NCBI GenBank assembly: GCA_903944555.1
Contig: CAJASG010000697.1
Coordinates: 1 to 9,446 of the forward strand
From: an uncultured beta proteobacterium
GTDB taxonomy: Bacteria; Pseudomonadota; Gammaproteobacteria; Burkholderiales; Burkholderiaceae_C
Direction: 5' to 3'
DNA length: 9,446 bases
Below, in pieces: positions 1 to 7,685 of this stretch (position 1 is its first letter; each line of letters begins with the position of its first letter). The notes under the pieces were generated by a model. The model was given only the letters and a program-made list of their open reading frames with translations. It searched no databases and was not told where the DNA came from. A program made the position numbers and the translations under genes.

Positions 1-1
1 C

Positions 2-250
2 TACCTCGAAGACGGCATGACCGTTGAAGTGGTGTTCTATGACGGCAAGGCCATCTCGGTCGAACTGCCCACCAGCGTTGTGCGCGAAATCACATGGACC
101 GAGCCAGCCGTCAAAGGCGACACCTCCGGCAAAGTGCTCAAGCCTGCCAAGATCGCCACCGGTTTTGACATCGGCGTGCCAATCTTTGTGGCCCAAGGCG
201 ACAAGATCGAAATCGACACCCGCACCGGCGAATACCGCAAGCGCGTCTAA
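2..250 (+). CDS. efp: Elongation factor P, C-terminal part (5' end outside window)
   Basis: EF-P binds the ribosome between the P and E sites and relieves stalling at polyproline stretches. Only the last 82 residues are in the window. They cover the end of the central OB domain and the whole C-terminal OB domain. Typical EF-P stretches are visible: [20 protein letters not shown], then [17 protein letters not shown], ending [17 protein letters not shown], which is the usual EF-P C-terminus. The modified loop residue (Lys or Arg) lies upstream of the window, so the modification pathway cannot be told from here. The gene ends in TAA and is followed 20 bases later by a strong intrinsic terminator, so it is transcribed separately from the opposing exporter operon. 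Family assignment is very secure; a YeiP-type paralogue is unlikely given the near-standard C-terminus. Confidence 0.96.
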   Translation, partial: YLEDGMTVEVVFYDGKAISVELPTSVVREITWTEPAVKGDTSGKVLKPAKIATGFDIGVPIFVAQGDKIEIDTRTGEYRKRV

Positions 251-270
251 GTCCCCACCGGACTCGAACA

Positions 271-294
271 AAGGCTTCTTCGGAAGCCTTTTTT
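271..294 (+). terminator. Rho-independent terminator of efp
   Basis: A perfect 8-bp stem (AAGGCTTC at 271-278, GAAGCCTT at 283-290) closes a TTCG tetraloop at 279-282, and the T run extends to 294. The C(UUCG)G loop is exceptionally stable. It starts 20 bases after the efp stop codon. Read from the other strand, the same hairpin has a CGAA loop and is followed only by TTTG, so it may also weakly end the exporter operon, whose last stop codon lies at 326. Confidence 0.92.
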
Positions 295-325
295 ATGGCC
301 GCAGTACAGCGCGGCAACATCAAAC

Positions 326-1513
326 TCAACGAGGTTGAACCGAGTCACCGTCTTTGAGCTTGCTGTCCGGATAAACAATGACCTGGGTGCCAGTCTTCAG
401 ACCCGTCTTGACCCAGGCATCCACGCCATTGCGGGCCGCGACTTCGATTTCATGCAGACGTGCGCGGCCGCCCTCCAAGACAAACACACCAGAGCGGGAG
501 CCCACGGGAAACAGCGCGCTGACCGGCACCTTGACCGCGTTCTCCACCACCTGGACCAACACCCGCACGTCCACTTTGAACCCATCCCCCAACGCCTGCC
601 ACTTTTCTGGTGGTGAACTAATGTCAATGACGGCATTCACGCGCTGCTCCTCCACGCCCAAAGCCGACACCTTGGTGAAGGCGGCCGGTTCAATCAGACG
701 CACCTGCCCCAGCAGCACCTCTGGACCACCCCAGTTGGCGAGTTGCACTGCGGTTCCCGGGGTGATTTGCGCCGCATCTTCGGTGAGGATATCGACGACC
801 ACTTCCAGCCGGGAGGGGTCGCCCAGCTCCATCAGCGGCGTGCCGGCCAAAACGATGCCTTCGCTCTGCTGCAACACCTTCAAGACCTTGCCCGACACGG
901 GCGACCTGACCTCAAAAGCCCGCTGCGGCGCACCGACAGACGTTTGCGAAAACTGCCGCAAGGCAATGCGCGACTGGTCCAGCTCATGGCGGGCCGCATC
1001 TTCTTCCTGCCGCGCACTTTCCAGCTCCCGCTCCCGCAGCCGCACGTTCAGTCGCCCGGTCTCGTTCTGGTTCGGTGAGACAAAGCCCTGCTGGGCCAGC
1101 GTCTCGCTGCGCCCAAGCTCTGCACGCACCTGATCCAGCGCCGCTGCTGCGCGCCCGACATTGGCCTGCGCCCGCGCTACGGCGGCTTGCATGGCTCCGG
1201 TGCGTGCCGCCTGCTCCGCGCGGGCACGCTCGTCCAACAAGGCGGGGACCACAGGCCACAGTGTTGCCACGACCGCATCGCGCTCCACCGCATCCCCTTG
1301 TTTGAGTGCGATACGTGCCACACGACCGTTCAACGGCGTCGACACCACATACCGCTCGCGCAAACGCGTCTTGCCATCTTCCTGGACGGAACGCTCAAAG
1401 CGGCCCTGAGTTACAGCCGCAACCTCCACATCTGCCGGTGTCGGCATGAACGCCCAGCCGAGCAAGGCCAGTAGCAACAATCCCAGCACCCCAAACCCAA
1501 TATTCTTTTTCAT
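326..1513 (-). CDS. HlyD/MacA-type periplasmic adaptor (membrane fusion protein) of an ABC exporter
   Basis: This 395-aa protein should link an inner-membrane ABC transporter to an outer-membrane channel. Residues 5-25 form one hydrophobic segment (GVLGLLLLALLGWAF) after MKKN, a membrane anchor or uncleaved signal with no lipobox cysteine. Residues 55-82 are the first half of a biotinyl-lipoyl domain (PLNGRVARIALKQGDAVE). Residues 92-190 are Ala/Arg/Glu-rich and look like the long alpha-helical coiled-coil hairpin. Residues 200-232 are the second lipoyl half (VRSPVSGKVLKVLQQSEGIV, then GTPLMELGD). Beta-barrel and membrane-proximal regions follow. Length fits the family. It is the last gene of the - strand operon, 16 bases after the permease stop, with GGAGGT 3 bases before the ATG. 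The substrate cannot be read from sequence. An RND adaptor is the alternative, but the ABC genes upstream make the ABC role much more likely. Confidence 0.93.
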   Translation of the reverse strand: MKKNIGFGVLGLLLLALLGWAFMPTPADVEVAAVTQGRFERSVQEDGKTRLRERYVVSTPLNGRVARIALKQGDAVERDAVVATLWPVVPALLDERARAEQAARTGAMQAAVARAQANVGRAAAALDQVRAELGRSETLAQQGFVSPNQNETGRLNVRLRERELESARQEEDAARHELDQSRIALRQFSQTSVGAPQRAFEVRSPVSGKVLKVLQQSEGIVLAGTPLMELGDPSRLEVVVDILTEDAAQITPGTAVQLANWGGPEVLLGQVRLIEPAAFTKVSALGVEEQRVNAVIDISSPPEKWQALGDGFKVDVRVLVQVVENAVKVPVSALFPVGSRSGVFVLEGGRARLHEIEVAARNGVDAWVKTGLKTGTQVIVYPDSKLKDGDSVQPR

Positions 1514-1529
1514 ATGACCTCCAGTTTGT

Positions 1530-3893
1530 CTATTCGCGGGTTTTCAAAACGCCGACCAAGTCCAGCGAATCCACCCGTCGCCGCACAATCAGTGCGCTGA
1601 CCGCCCCCGCCGCAAACACGCACAGGGCTGCAAACGCATAGGTGGACGGCGCAATCACCATCGGAAAATAAAACTCATCCGTTTTGATCAGGCGAACGAT
1701 GGTGGATGCCAACAGGTAGCCCAGCAGCATTCCCAAGGGCGTTGCCACGGCAATTTCAATGGCCAGTTCACCCAACAGGAAGGCCGACACCTCACCGCGG
1801 GTAAAGCCCAGCACCCGCAGACTGGCCAGTTCCCACGCCCGCTCCGCCAGCGCGATGCGGGCATTGTTGTAGACCACACCAATCGCAATAATGGTGGCAA
1901 ACACTGTCAAAATCCCGCTGAACACCAGCACGTTGCGGGCAGTCACTTCGTCAATGTTTTTGCGCATGACCGATTTGCTCACTGCCACCGCAACGCGTGG
2001 CAGCTCTTTAAGCGTGTTCAGCAACTCGGCCTCGTGCCCGCGCTCCACGGCAAGGGTCATCTGATTGACCAAATCACCCTCACGCAAAATCGCATTCAGG
2101 GCACGCCGCTCTATGTAGGCGTTCATACCCATCATCTCGGTGACGATGCCGCTGACCGCCATTGGGTGCACCTCACGGCGGCCGTCCAGAAATTCCATTT
2201 GAAGGGTGTCACCCGGCTTGACCTGGAGCCGTTCCGCCAAGCGGTCTGTCAGCAGCAGGCCTGCCAGCGGGGGCGTCAGCACTTGGTGCCCCAGGCCAAC
2301 AATGCGGTGTAGTTCCGGCTGCTCGGTCTTCCCCTGCACCGCACCGCGCCAGAAGTGGTTGGCATGGACCAAACGTACCGAGGCGGAGCGCGCGCCCTCC
2401 ACCGCCGTGACATGCGGTAGCTTTGCAAGCTCATGCTGAATGCGCGCCGGAGTGGCTTCCATCAGGGCGATGGAAACATCACCCCGCAACACCTCTTTGA
2501 ACTGGGTATTCATCAGCACCACGATCGTGTCGCGCCAGAACGCACCGGTAATCACAATCGCCATGGCCACCGCAATTCCGAAAATGGTCAGTCCGGTGCG
2601 CAAGGGGCGACGCTCCATGGTTCGCAAAACCATGCGCGCCGCGGGCGAGAACCAGTGCTGCAAGCCCCAGCGTTCAATCAACATCGGCTTGTACACGCCG
2701 GGCGACGGGGGCCGCATGGCCTCTGCCGGTGCCAGGCGCACGGTGGCGCGAATGGCGTTGAGCGTGGCCAACACGGCGGCGAAAACGGTGACACCCACGG
2801 CCGAAATAATCAATACCGGCGCCACCCGATAGCGCAACTCCGGAAACCGGAACACATCGGCATAGATACCAACAAACCATTGCCCCATCAGCGCACCCAG
2901 ACCCAAGCCCAGCGCCACGCCAACCACCACAATCACCATGACCAGTTTCAGGTAATGCAGACCAATACTGAGGTTGTCATAGCCCAAGGCCTTCAACGCG
3001 GCAACCTGCTCGCGCTGGGTGGCGATCTGGCGACTCAGCACCACATTGAGCAAAAAGCCCGCCACGGCCAGAAAGATGCTGGGCAACACGGTGCCCAGCA
3101 CACGTTGCTCCTTGATTTCGGAGTTGAGAATCATGTGCGACATCTGGAGGTCGCGGCCATGGGCACGGGTCCCACCATAGGGCTCCAGCAAGCGATTCAG
3201 ATGATCGATGACCGGTCCCTCGGTGGCACCGGGGCTCAGGCGCACCGCCACCTGGTTGAACGCGCCTTCCATGTTGTAGGCCGCGCCCAGTGCGCGCCGA
3301 TCAATCCAGAACACGCCAAACCCGCGTTGGTCGGGTGAGCCACCCATGCCCGCGAAGATGTATTCCGGCGACAACGCAATGCCAACCATCAAAAGTTCTT
3401 CCCGCTTGCCGTTGACCAGCGCATGGATCCGGTCCCCGGGTTTCAGCTGGCGTGCGACCGCAAACCCTTCGGACACCAAGGCCTCGATGGCGCCCGCCGT
3501 GTGGGTCTCAATCATGCGTCCGCTGCGCAAATGGACCTTGTTGAGCCGCTGCGGCGCGCGGGCGTCCAGCCCAATCAGACTGCCCACAATGGGGTCGGCC
3601 ACATTCGGGATATTGATCGGCACCACCTGCGCCAGCGAGGTTTCCACATGGGCGGCGCCGGGAATGGCCTGCAACTGGCGCTCCAGTGACAGCGGCGCGC
3701 GCTTCAGGGTGGCAAACACATCGGCAAAGCGCGCGTCTGCGTAGTACAAATCACGCGACCACGACAGCGCATCGTAGGCACTGAAACTGGTAATAAACCC
3801 GGCCACACCGCTGGCCACCACCAGCGCGATGGTCAGCGCCTGACTCCACATCAGGCGTAAATCCCGGAGCAGCTTGCGGTCGAGCGCTTTCAC
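1530..3893 (-). CDS. ABC exporter permease with two FtsX domains (MacB-like)
   Basis: A 787-aa inner-membrane subunit. The start chosen is GTG at 3891-3893, preceded by GAAGG with 7 bases of spacing; the frame stays open upstream to 4031 but there it runs out of phase through the ATPase gene and reads as non-protein-like sequence. Predicted membrane segments are at about 17-37, 270-290, 316-345, 359-382, 434-456, 654-675, 705-735 and 751-771. Two large periplasmic regions lie at about 40-265 and 460-650. Each half ends in an FtsX domain with the usual coupling motif after its first helix: REQVAALKALGY near 294 and ERAWELASLRVLGF near 684. The duplicated 4+4 layout means one polypeptide may supply the whole membrane part, although dimers cannot be excluded. 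It follows the ATPase by 13 bases and precedes the adaptor by 16, so the three are surely co-transcribed. Family is clear; substrate is unknown (MacB-type systems export peptides, lipids or macrolides). Confidence 0.94.
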   Translation of the reverse strand: MKALDRKLLRDLRLMWSQALTIALVVASGVAGFITSFSAYDALSWSRDLYYADARFADVFATLKRAPLSLERQLQAIPGAAHVETSLAQVVPINIPNVADPIVGSLIGLDARAPQRLNKVHLRSGRMIETHTAGAIEALVSEGFAVARQLKPGDRIHALVNGKREELLMVGIALSPEYIFAGMGGSPDQRGFGVFWIDRRALGAAYNMEGAFNQVAVRLSPGATEGPVIDHLNRLLEPYGGTRAHGRDLQMSHMILNSEIKEQRVLGTVLPSIFLAVAGFLLNVVLSRQIATQREQVAALKALGYDNLSIGLHYLKLVMVIVVVGVALGLGLGALMGQWFVGIYADVFRFPELRYRVAPVLIISAVGVTVFAAVLATLNAIRATVRLAPAEAMRPPSPGVYKPMLIERWGLQHWFSPAARMVLRTMERRPLRTGLTIFGIAVAMAIVITGAFWRDTIVVLMNTQFKEVLRGDVSIALMEATPARIQHELAKLPHVTAVEGARSASVRLVHANHFWRGAVQGKTEQPELHRIVGLGHQVLTPPLAGLLLTDRLAERLQVKPGDTLQMEFLDGRREVHPMAVSGIVTEMMGMNAYIERRALNAILREGDLVNQMTLAVERGHEAELLNTLKELPRVAVAVSKSVMRKNIDEVTARNVLVFSGILTVFATIIAIGVVYNNARIALAERAWELASLRVLGFTRGEVSAFLLGELAIEIAVATPLGMLLGYLLASTIVRLIKTDEFYFPMVIAPSTYAFAALCVFAAGAVSALIVRRRVDSLDLVGVLKTRE

Positions 3894-3905
3894 TGCAGTA
3901 CCTTC
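3894..3905 (-). promoter_or_regulatory. Ribosome binding site fixing the GTG start of the permease gene
   Basis: On the - strand GAAGG (3901-3905) lies 7 bases before GTG (3891-3893). It falls in the short gap after the ATPase stop (TGA at 3907-3909). This supports the internal GTG rather than the far upstream ATG at 4031. Confidence 0.7.
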
Positions 3906-3906
3906 A

Positions 3907-4779
3907 TCACCAGGACAACTCGGAGGGTTTGAGCTTGTGGGTGTTGTTTTCCACCCGCTGGATGCGCCCACCGCCCAGATAAAGCACCCGGTCGGCCATG
4001 CTGGCAATGGCCGCGTTGTGGGTGATAACAATGGCGGTGGTGCCCAGTTCGCGGTTGATGCGCTCTATCACCTCCAGCACCAGCTTGCCGGTCACGTAGT
4101 CCAGCGCACCCGTGGGCTCGTCACACAGCAGCACTTCGGGGCGTTTGACGATGGCCCGCGCAATTGCCACCCGCTGCTGCTCACCTCCCGACAGTTGGGG
4201 CGGAAAGTGGTCCAACCGATCCGCCAAACCGACCAGCCCCAAAGCGTCAATGGCGGGCATCGGGTGATCCGCGATGTCGGTCACCAACTCCACGTTTTCG
4301 CGCACCGTCAGGCTGGGTATCAGGTTGTAGAACTGAAACACAAAACCCACATGCTCGCGCCGGTACTGCGTGAGTTGCGTCTCGGTCGCGGCGGTGAGGT
4401 CGTGCTCTGCAAAGTGGGCGATACCGCTGCTCGGCCGATCCAGCCCCCCCAAAATATTGAGCAAGGTGGATTTGCCGCTGCCCGACGGCCCGAGAAGCAC
4501 GATGAACTCCCCCCGAAAGATCGACAAATCCACATCCCGCAGGGCGTGCACCTGAACCTCCCCCATGACGTAGGTCTTGCACAGTCCTTGGGCTGTAAAA
4601 ATAGCTGCGCGTCCCTGCTCATCAAGGGTGATGCTGGCGGAATGGAGCTGCGTAGTATTGGGAGGTGCGGCAGGCACAGGCTGAGCCTCATCGGATTGGA
4701 CGGTCCATCGGCAATGTGACCGCAGAGCCATCAAGAAACATTGCGCTTCCTCAATAGGAAGCCATATGCCTTGCACCAT
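3907..4779 (-). CDS. ABC exporter ATP-binding protein (MacB/LolD type)
   Basis: Cytoplasmic ATPase that powers the permease encoded next to it. With the ATG at 4777-4779 it is 290 aa. All nucleotide-binding motifs are intact: Walker [10 protein letters not shown] (97-105), Q-loop Gln149 in [11 protein letters not shown], signature LSGGEQQR (196-203), Walker B VLLCDEP (216-222), D-loop GALD (224-227) and switch His254 in VITHN. The sequence [18 protein letters not shown] before Walker A is typical of the LolD/MacB/YbbA group. The first 58 or so residues do not resemble the family, whose members usually run 225-255 aa. The ATG at 4779 has AGGGGG 7 bases upstream, but a GTG at 4675-4677 with GAGG 8 bases upstream would give a family-like 256 aa. 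The start is therefore uncertain; the function is not. First gene of the exporter operon. Confidence 0.94.
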   Translation of the reverse strand: MVQGIWLPIEEAQCFLMALRSHCRWTVQSDEAQPVPAAPPNTTQLHSASITLDEQGRAAIFTAQGLCKTYVMGEVQVHALRDVDLSIFRGEFIVLLGPSGSGKSTLLNILGGLDRPSSGIAHFAEHDLTAATETQLTQYRREHVGFVFQFYNLIPSLTVRENVELVTDIADHPMPAIDALGLVGLADRLDHFPPQLSGGEQQRVAIARAIVKRPEVLLCDEPTGALDYVTGKLVLEVIERINRELGTTAIVITHNAAIASMADRVLYLGGGRIQRVENNTHKLKPSELSW

Positions 4780-4800
4780 GGATCAACCCCCTGTCGGGAG

Positions 4801-4816
4801 TACACAAATCCGTGTA
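4801..4816. promoter_or_regulatory. Inverted repeat, candidate operator between divergent operons
   Basis: TACAC (4801-4805), a 6-base spacer, and GTGTA (4812-4816) form a perfect 5-bp palindrome ending 10 bases before the phosphorylase ATG. It overlaps a weak -10-like TAGGCT (4815-4820). Two-fold symmetry with this spacing suits a dimeric repressor or activator, but it matches no operator I can name and no regulator gene is nearby. A 5-bp arm repeat can arise by chance. Confidence 0.3.
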
Positions 4817-4826
4817 GGCTATTGCC

Positions 4827-6425
4827 ATGAACCATGCCCCAAACGACTCATTGGCGCCCGCTACGCTACCGACAAAAGACGTAACTGCATCCAACTTGGC
4901 GCTGCGCCGGGTTGCCATCGACACCTACCGAGAAAACGTCGCCTACCTGCACCGCGATTGCGCTGCGTACCGGGCCGAGGGGTTTCAGGCCCTGTCCAAG
5001 GTGGAGGTGCGCGCCAACGGGCGGCGCATTCTGGCCACCTTGAATGTGGTGGACGACCCGTCCATCGTAGGCTGCCATGAACTCGGCTTGTCCGAAGATG
5101 CCTTTTTGCAGCTCGATATTTTGGATGGCCATACGGCGTCAGTGTCGCAAGCCGAACCGGCGGAATCGATTGGTGCGCTGCACCGCAAGCTGGCGGGGGA
5201 ACGGCTGGGCCGGGAGGACTTCCAAAGCATCATCCGTGACATTGCAGACCTGCGCTACTCCAAGATCGAGTTGACCGCCTTTGTAGTGGCCACCAACCGG
5301 GATGAGCTAGACCGCGAAGAGGTGTATTTTTTAACCGAGGCGATGGTGTCCAGCGGCCGTCGGCTTAACTGGCACGACCCACTGGTGGTGGACAAACACT
5401 GCATTGGCGGTATCCCGGGCAACCGGACCTCCATGCTGGTCGTGCCCATTTTGGCGGCGCACGGCATGCTCTGCCCCAAAACCTCGTCACGCGCCATTAC
5501 ATCGCCCGCAGGCACAGCGGACACCATGGAAGTGTTGGCCAATGTAGAGCTGCCTTTTGAGCAGTTGCAAGACATCGTGCGTGACCACCACGCCTGCCTG
5601 GCCTGGGGTGGTACCGCGAATTTATCACCCGCAGACGATGTGCTGATCTCGGTCGAGCGCCCGCTGGCCATCGATTCGCCGGGGCAAATGGTGGCGTCCA
5701 TCCTCTCCAAAAAAATTGCCGCCGGGTCCACCCACCTGGTGCTGGACATTCCCATTGGCCCCACCGCCAAAGTGCGCTCCATGCCCGAGGCACAGCGCCT
5801 GCGCCGGCTGTTTGAATACGTGGCGAGTCGTATCCACCTGTCACTGGATGTGGTCATCACCGATGGCCGCCAACCCATTGGCAACGGCATTGGCCCGGTG
5901 CTGGAAGCGCGTGACGTCATGCGGGTTTTGGAGAACGACCCCAGAGCGCCCAACGACTTGCGGCAAAAGTCCTTGCGCCTGGCGGGCCGCCTGATTGAAT
6001 GCCACCCGGACGTACGGGGTGGCGACGGTTTTGCCATTGCGCGCGACATCCTGGACTCGGGCCGTGCGTTGGCCAAAATGAACGCCATCATTGCCGCACA
6101 AGGCCGAAAACCGTTTGACCACAACGCCCCCGAACTCGGCAGCCTGACGTTTGAAGTGCTGGCCACTGAATCGGGCGTGGTGACCGGCATCGACAACCTG
6201 CAGGTCGCACGCATTGCCCGCTTGGCCGGTGCGCCCAAGGTGGTGGGTGCGGGGGTTGACCTGTTTCGCAAGCTTGGCGACGTGGTCGCGATGGGTGACG
6301 TGGTGTACCGGGTGCACGCCAGCTTTCAGAGTGACCTTGAATTTGCGCGGCAAGCCTGCGCAAAATCTAACGGCTACACCCTGGGCCAGGCCGGTGATGT
6401 GCCCCATGTGTTTGTGGAGTTTTGA
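4827..6425 (+). CDS. Thymidine phosphorylase family protein, long AMP-phosphorylase type
   Basis: Family members cleave the glycosidic bond of a nucleoside or nucleoside 5'-monophosphate with phosphate, giving base plus ribose 1-phosphate or ribose 1,5-bisphosphate. At 532 aa it is longer than E. coli DeoA (440 aa). An extra N-terminal domain (about 25-105) resembles that of archaeal AMP phosphorylase. Next come the helical and alpha/beta catalytic regions with [12 protein letters not shown] (189-200), which aligns with the KHSTGG phosphate loop of classical enzymes (Ser replaced by Cys192). [18 protein letters not shown] (220-237) stands for the classical SGRGLGHTGGT. The C-terminal pyrimidine-phosphorylase domain is about 437-500 ([20 protein letters not shown], then [20 protein letters not shown]). 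The ribosome site is weak, so the start is only probable. It overlaps the next gene by one base. Family membership is certain; use of AMP or another NMP rather than thymidine is inferred from architecture. Confidence 0.93.
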   Translation: MNHAPNDSLAPATLPTKDVTASNLALRRVAIDTYRENVAYLHRDCAAYRAEGFQALSKVEVRANGRRILATLNVVDDPSIVGCHELGLSEDAFLQLDILDGHTASVSQAEPAESIGALHRKLAGERLGREDFQSIIRDIADLRYSKIELTAFVVATNRDELDREEVYFLTEAMVSSGRRLNWHDPLVVDKHCIGGIPGNRTSMLVVPILAAHGMLCPKTSSRAITSPAGTADTMEVLANVELPFEQLQDIVRDHHACLAWGGTANLSPADDVLISVERPLAIDSPGQMVASILSKKIAAGSTHLVLDIPIGPTAKVRSMPEAQRLRRLFEYVASRIHLSLDVVITDGRQPIGNGIGPVLEARDVMRVLENDPRAPNDLRQKSLRLAGRLIECHPDVRGGDGFAIARDILDSGRALAKMNAIIAAQGRKPFDHNAPELGSLTFEVLATESGVVTGIDNLQVARIARLAGAPKVVGAGVDLFRKLGDVVAMGDVVYRVHASFQSDLEFARQACAKSNGYTLGQAGDVPHVFVEF

Positions 6426-6430
6426 TGATG
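6414..6430 (+). promoter_or_regulatory. Translational coupling site (GTGGAG and TGATGATG overlap)
   Basis: The phosphorylase TGA (6423-6425) shares its A with an ATG at 6425-6427, and a second in-frame ATG sits at 6428-6430. GGAG at 6416-6419 is 5 bases before the first ATG and 8 before the second, so either can be the start. The arrangement implies that the two proteins are made together. Confidence 0.75.
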
Positions 6431-7324
6431 TTGCTGTACTTTGAAGATGAGCAGATGAGCGCGCAACGTATCGCGCTTGCGGGCGATCTGCAGTTGGCAT
6501 GCATTGAGCGCCACCGTTTTCCCGACGGCGAAATCAAACTGCGCCTGCCTTTCGATGCCTTGGGGAAGAACGCCGTCATCCTGCGCACACTCAACAACCC
6601 GAATGAAAAACTGATCGAGCTGCTGCTGGCAGCCCAAACGGCCCGCGCCTTGGGCGCCGCCCACCTCACCCTGGTAGCGCCTTACCTGTCCTATATGCGC
6701 CAGGACATTGCCTTTGCGCCGGGCGAGGCCATCAGCCAGCGCATCATTGGCCGGTTTTTGGCGGATCTGTTCGATACGGTCATCACCGTCGACCCGCACC
6801 TGCACCGGGTCGCCACACTGCAAGAAGCCATTCCCATTGCGGCGGAAAACGCCATCGTGCTCAGTGGTGCCCCCTTGTTGGCCGATCTGATTGCCACCCA
6901 TCGCACGAACCCCCTGCTGGTCGGGCCTGACGAAGAATCAGCGCAGTGGATTGCCTTGGCAGCATCCCGACACGGCTTTGACTACGCGGTGTGCCGCAAG
7001 GTCCGCAACGGTGATCGGGCCGTGCAGGTCGCATTGCCGGAGGCCGCGGTGGCAGGCCGTCAAGTGGTGTTGCTGGACGACATAGCCAGCACCGGCCACA
7101 CCGTCGCGCAGGCGGCGCGCCTGTTGCTGGCGGCAGGCGCGGTCTCGGTTGATGTGGCAGTCACGCACGCACTGTTCGCCGGTGACGCCCTCCAGGTGAT
7201 GAAGGACGCGGGGGTGGGTGAAGTCTGGAGCACTGACTGCATTGCACACCCCAGCAATGCCATCAGCATGGCGGCCACCATCGCCCTTGCGATTGGTCAA
7301 CACAGGACGCAGGCTGGGTACTAG
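6425..7324 (+). CDS. Ribose-phosphate pyrophosphokinase (PRPP synthase) homologue, divergent
   Basis: PRPP synthases transfer pyrophosphate from ATP to ribose 5-phosphate, giving PRPP and AMP. This 299-aa protein has the two tandem phosphoribosyltransferase-like domains of the family. Visible motifs are FPDGE (32-36), an ATP-loop YMRQD (90-94), the metal-binding VDPHLHR (122-128), a flexible-loop Lys192 with Arg194 in CRKVRNGDR, and the ribose-phosphate loop VVLLDDIASTGHT (214-226). The catalytic Lys, the His of the DPH motif and the DD pair are kept, so activity is plausible. It is shorter than housekeeping Prs (about 315 aa). After RQD it reads IAFAPGEAIS rather than RK, and its loop reads STGHT rather than DTGGT; both recall archaeal-type enzymes. 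The housekeeping prs is probably elsewhere, so this is likely a second, pathway-specific copy. Coupled to the phosphorylase gene, which points to a shared nucleotide-salvage role. Confidence 0.9.
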   Translation: MMLLYFEDEQMSAQRIALAGDLQLACIERHRFPDGEIKLRLPFDALGKNAVILRTLNNPNEKLIELLLAAQTARALGAAHLTLVAPYLSYMRQDIAFAPGEAISQRIIGRFLADLFDTVITVDPHLHRVATLQEAIPIAAENAIVLSGAPLLADLIATHRTNPLLVGPDEESAQWIALAASRHGFDYAVCRKVRNGDRAVQVALPEAAVAGRQVVLLDDIASTGHTVAQAARLLLAAGAVSVDVAVTHALFAGDALQVMKDAGVGEVWSTDCIAHPSNAISMAATIALAIGQHRTQAGY

Positions 7325-7360
7325 CATTTACGTTAATTTTCACCCACCCAGAGGATTCCC

Positions 7361-7672
7361 ATGAATGAGATGACCGAAGTTCAAAAAGGCAAACTGATGA
7401 GTGACTTGCGTTTGGTCATCGCGGATGCTGAGGAGTTGCTGCGCATGACGTCCGATCAGGCCAGCGAAAGTGCCGCCGATGTGCGCAGCCGGGTGCAAGC
7501 CAAGATGGAGCAGGCCAAGACCGAACTGCTGCAATTGCAGCACGCCGCGGTGGCCAAGGTCAAAGCAGCGGGGCATGCCACCGACGAGTTGGTCCACGAG
7601 AACCCGTGGAAGTCGATGGGCATTGCGGCTGGCATTGGGCTGGTCATGGGCCTGCTGATCAGCCGACGTTGA
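7361..7672 (+). CDS. DUF883 family protein (ElaB/YqjD-like), membrane-anchored
   Basis: A 103-aa protein with the standard DUF883 plan. A charged, Ala/Gln/Glu-rich helical part (about 5-75) is probably coiled-coil. It is followed by HENPWKSMGIAAGIGLVMGL, the family's conserved junction, and one Gly-rich C-terminal membrane segment (about 85-100) ending ISRR. In E. coli YqjD and ElaB are inner-membrane proteins that bind ribosomes in stationary phase; whether this one does so is inference. AGAGGA (7350-7355) lies 5 bases before the ATG, a good ribosome site; a second ATG at 7370 is possible but worse placed. It starts 36 bases after the PRPP synthase stop. That gap is AT-rich (CATTTACGTTAATTTT) and could hold its own promoter, though I see no clear -35/-10 pair. 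Confidence 0.93.
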   Translation: MNEMTEVQKGKLMSDLRLVIADAEELLRMTSDQASESAADVRSRVQAKMEQAKTELLQLQHAAVAKVKAAGHATDELVHENPWKSMGIAAGIGLVMGLLISRR

Positions 7673-7685
7673 ACCTGCGTCGCAG

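Noticed and set aside
378..1133. 251-codon open frame on + opposite the adaptor gene
   Set aside because: Ser/Thr/Arg-rich shadow of the lipoyl and coiled-coil coding sequence, with no motif.
2433..3338. 301-codon open frame on + opposite the permease
   Set aside because: Its product is His/Gln/Asn-rich low-quality sequence and it lies wholly antisense to a gene with clear domains; a shadow of GC-rich codon use.
3894..4031. Upstream extension of the permease frame to an ATG at 4031 (833 aa)
   Set aside because: It overlaps the ATPase gene out of phase, reads as Pro/Thr/Ser/Trp-rich non-family sequence, and the GTG at 3893 has a well-spaced GAAGG.
3874..4719. 281-codon open frame on + opposite the ABC ATPase
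   Set aside because: Antisense to a gene with all ABC motifs intact, and no recognisable domain in its product.
4791..4820. Sigma-70 promoter for the phosphorylase gene (CTGTCG and TAGGCT)
   Set aside because: Each hexamer matches the consensus at only 3 of 6 positions; position is right but evidence is too weak for a separate feature.
5255..6271. 338-codon open frame on - opposite the phosphorylase
   Set aside because: Ser/Arg/Met/Thr-rich composition without domains, antisense to a well-supported enzyme gene; a shadow frame.
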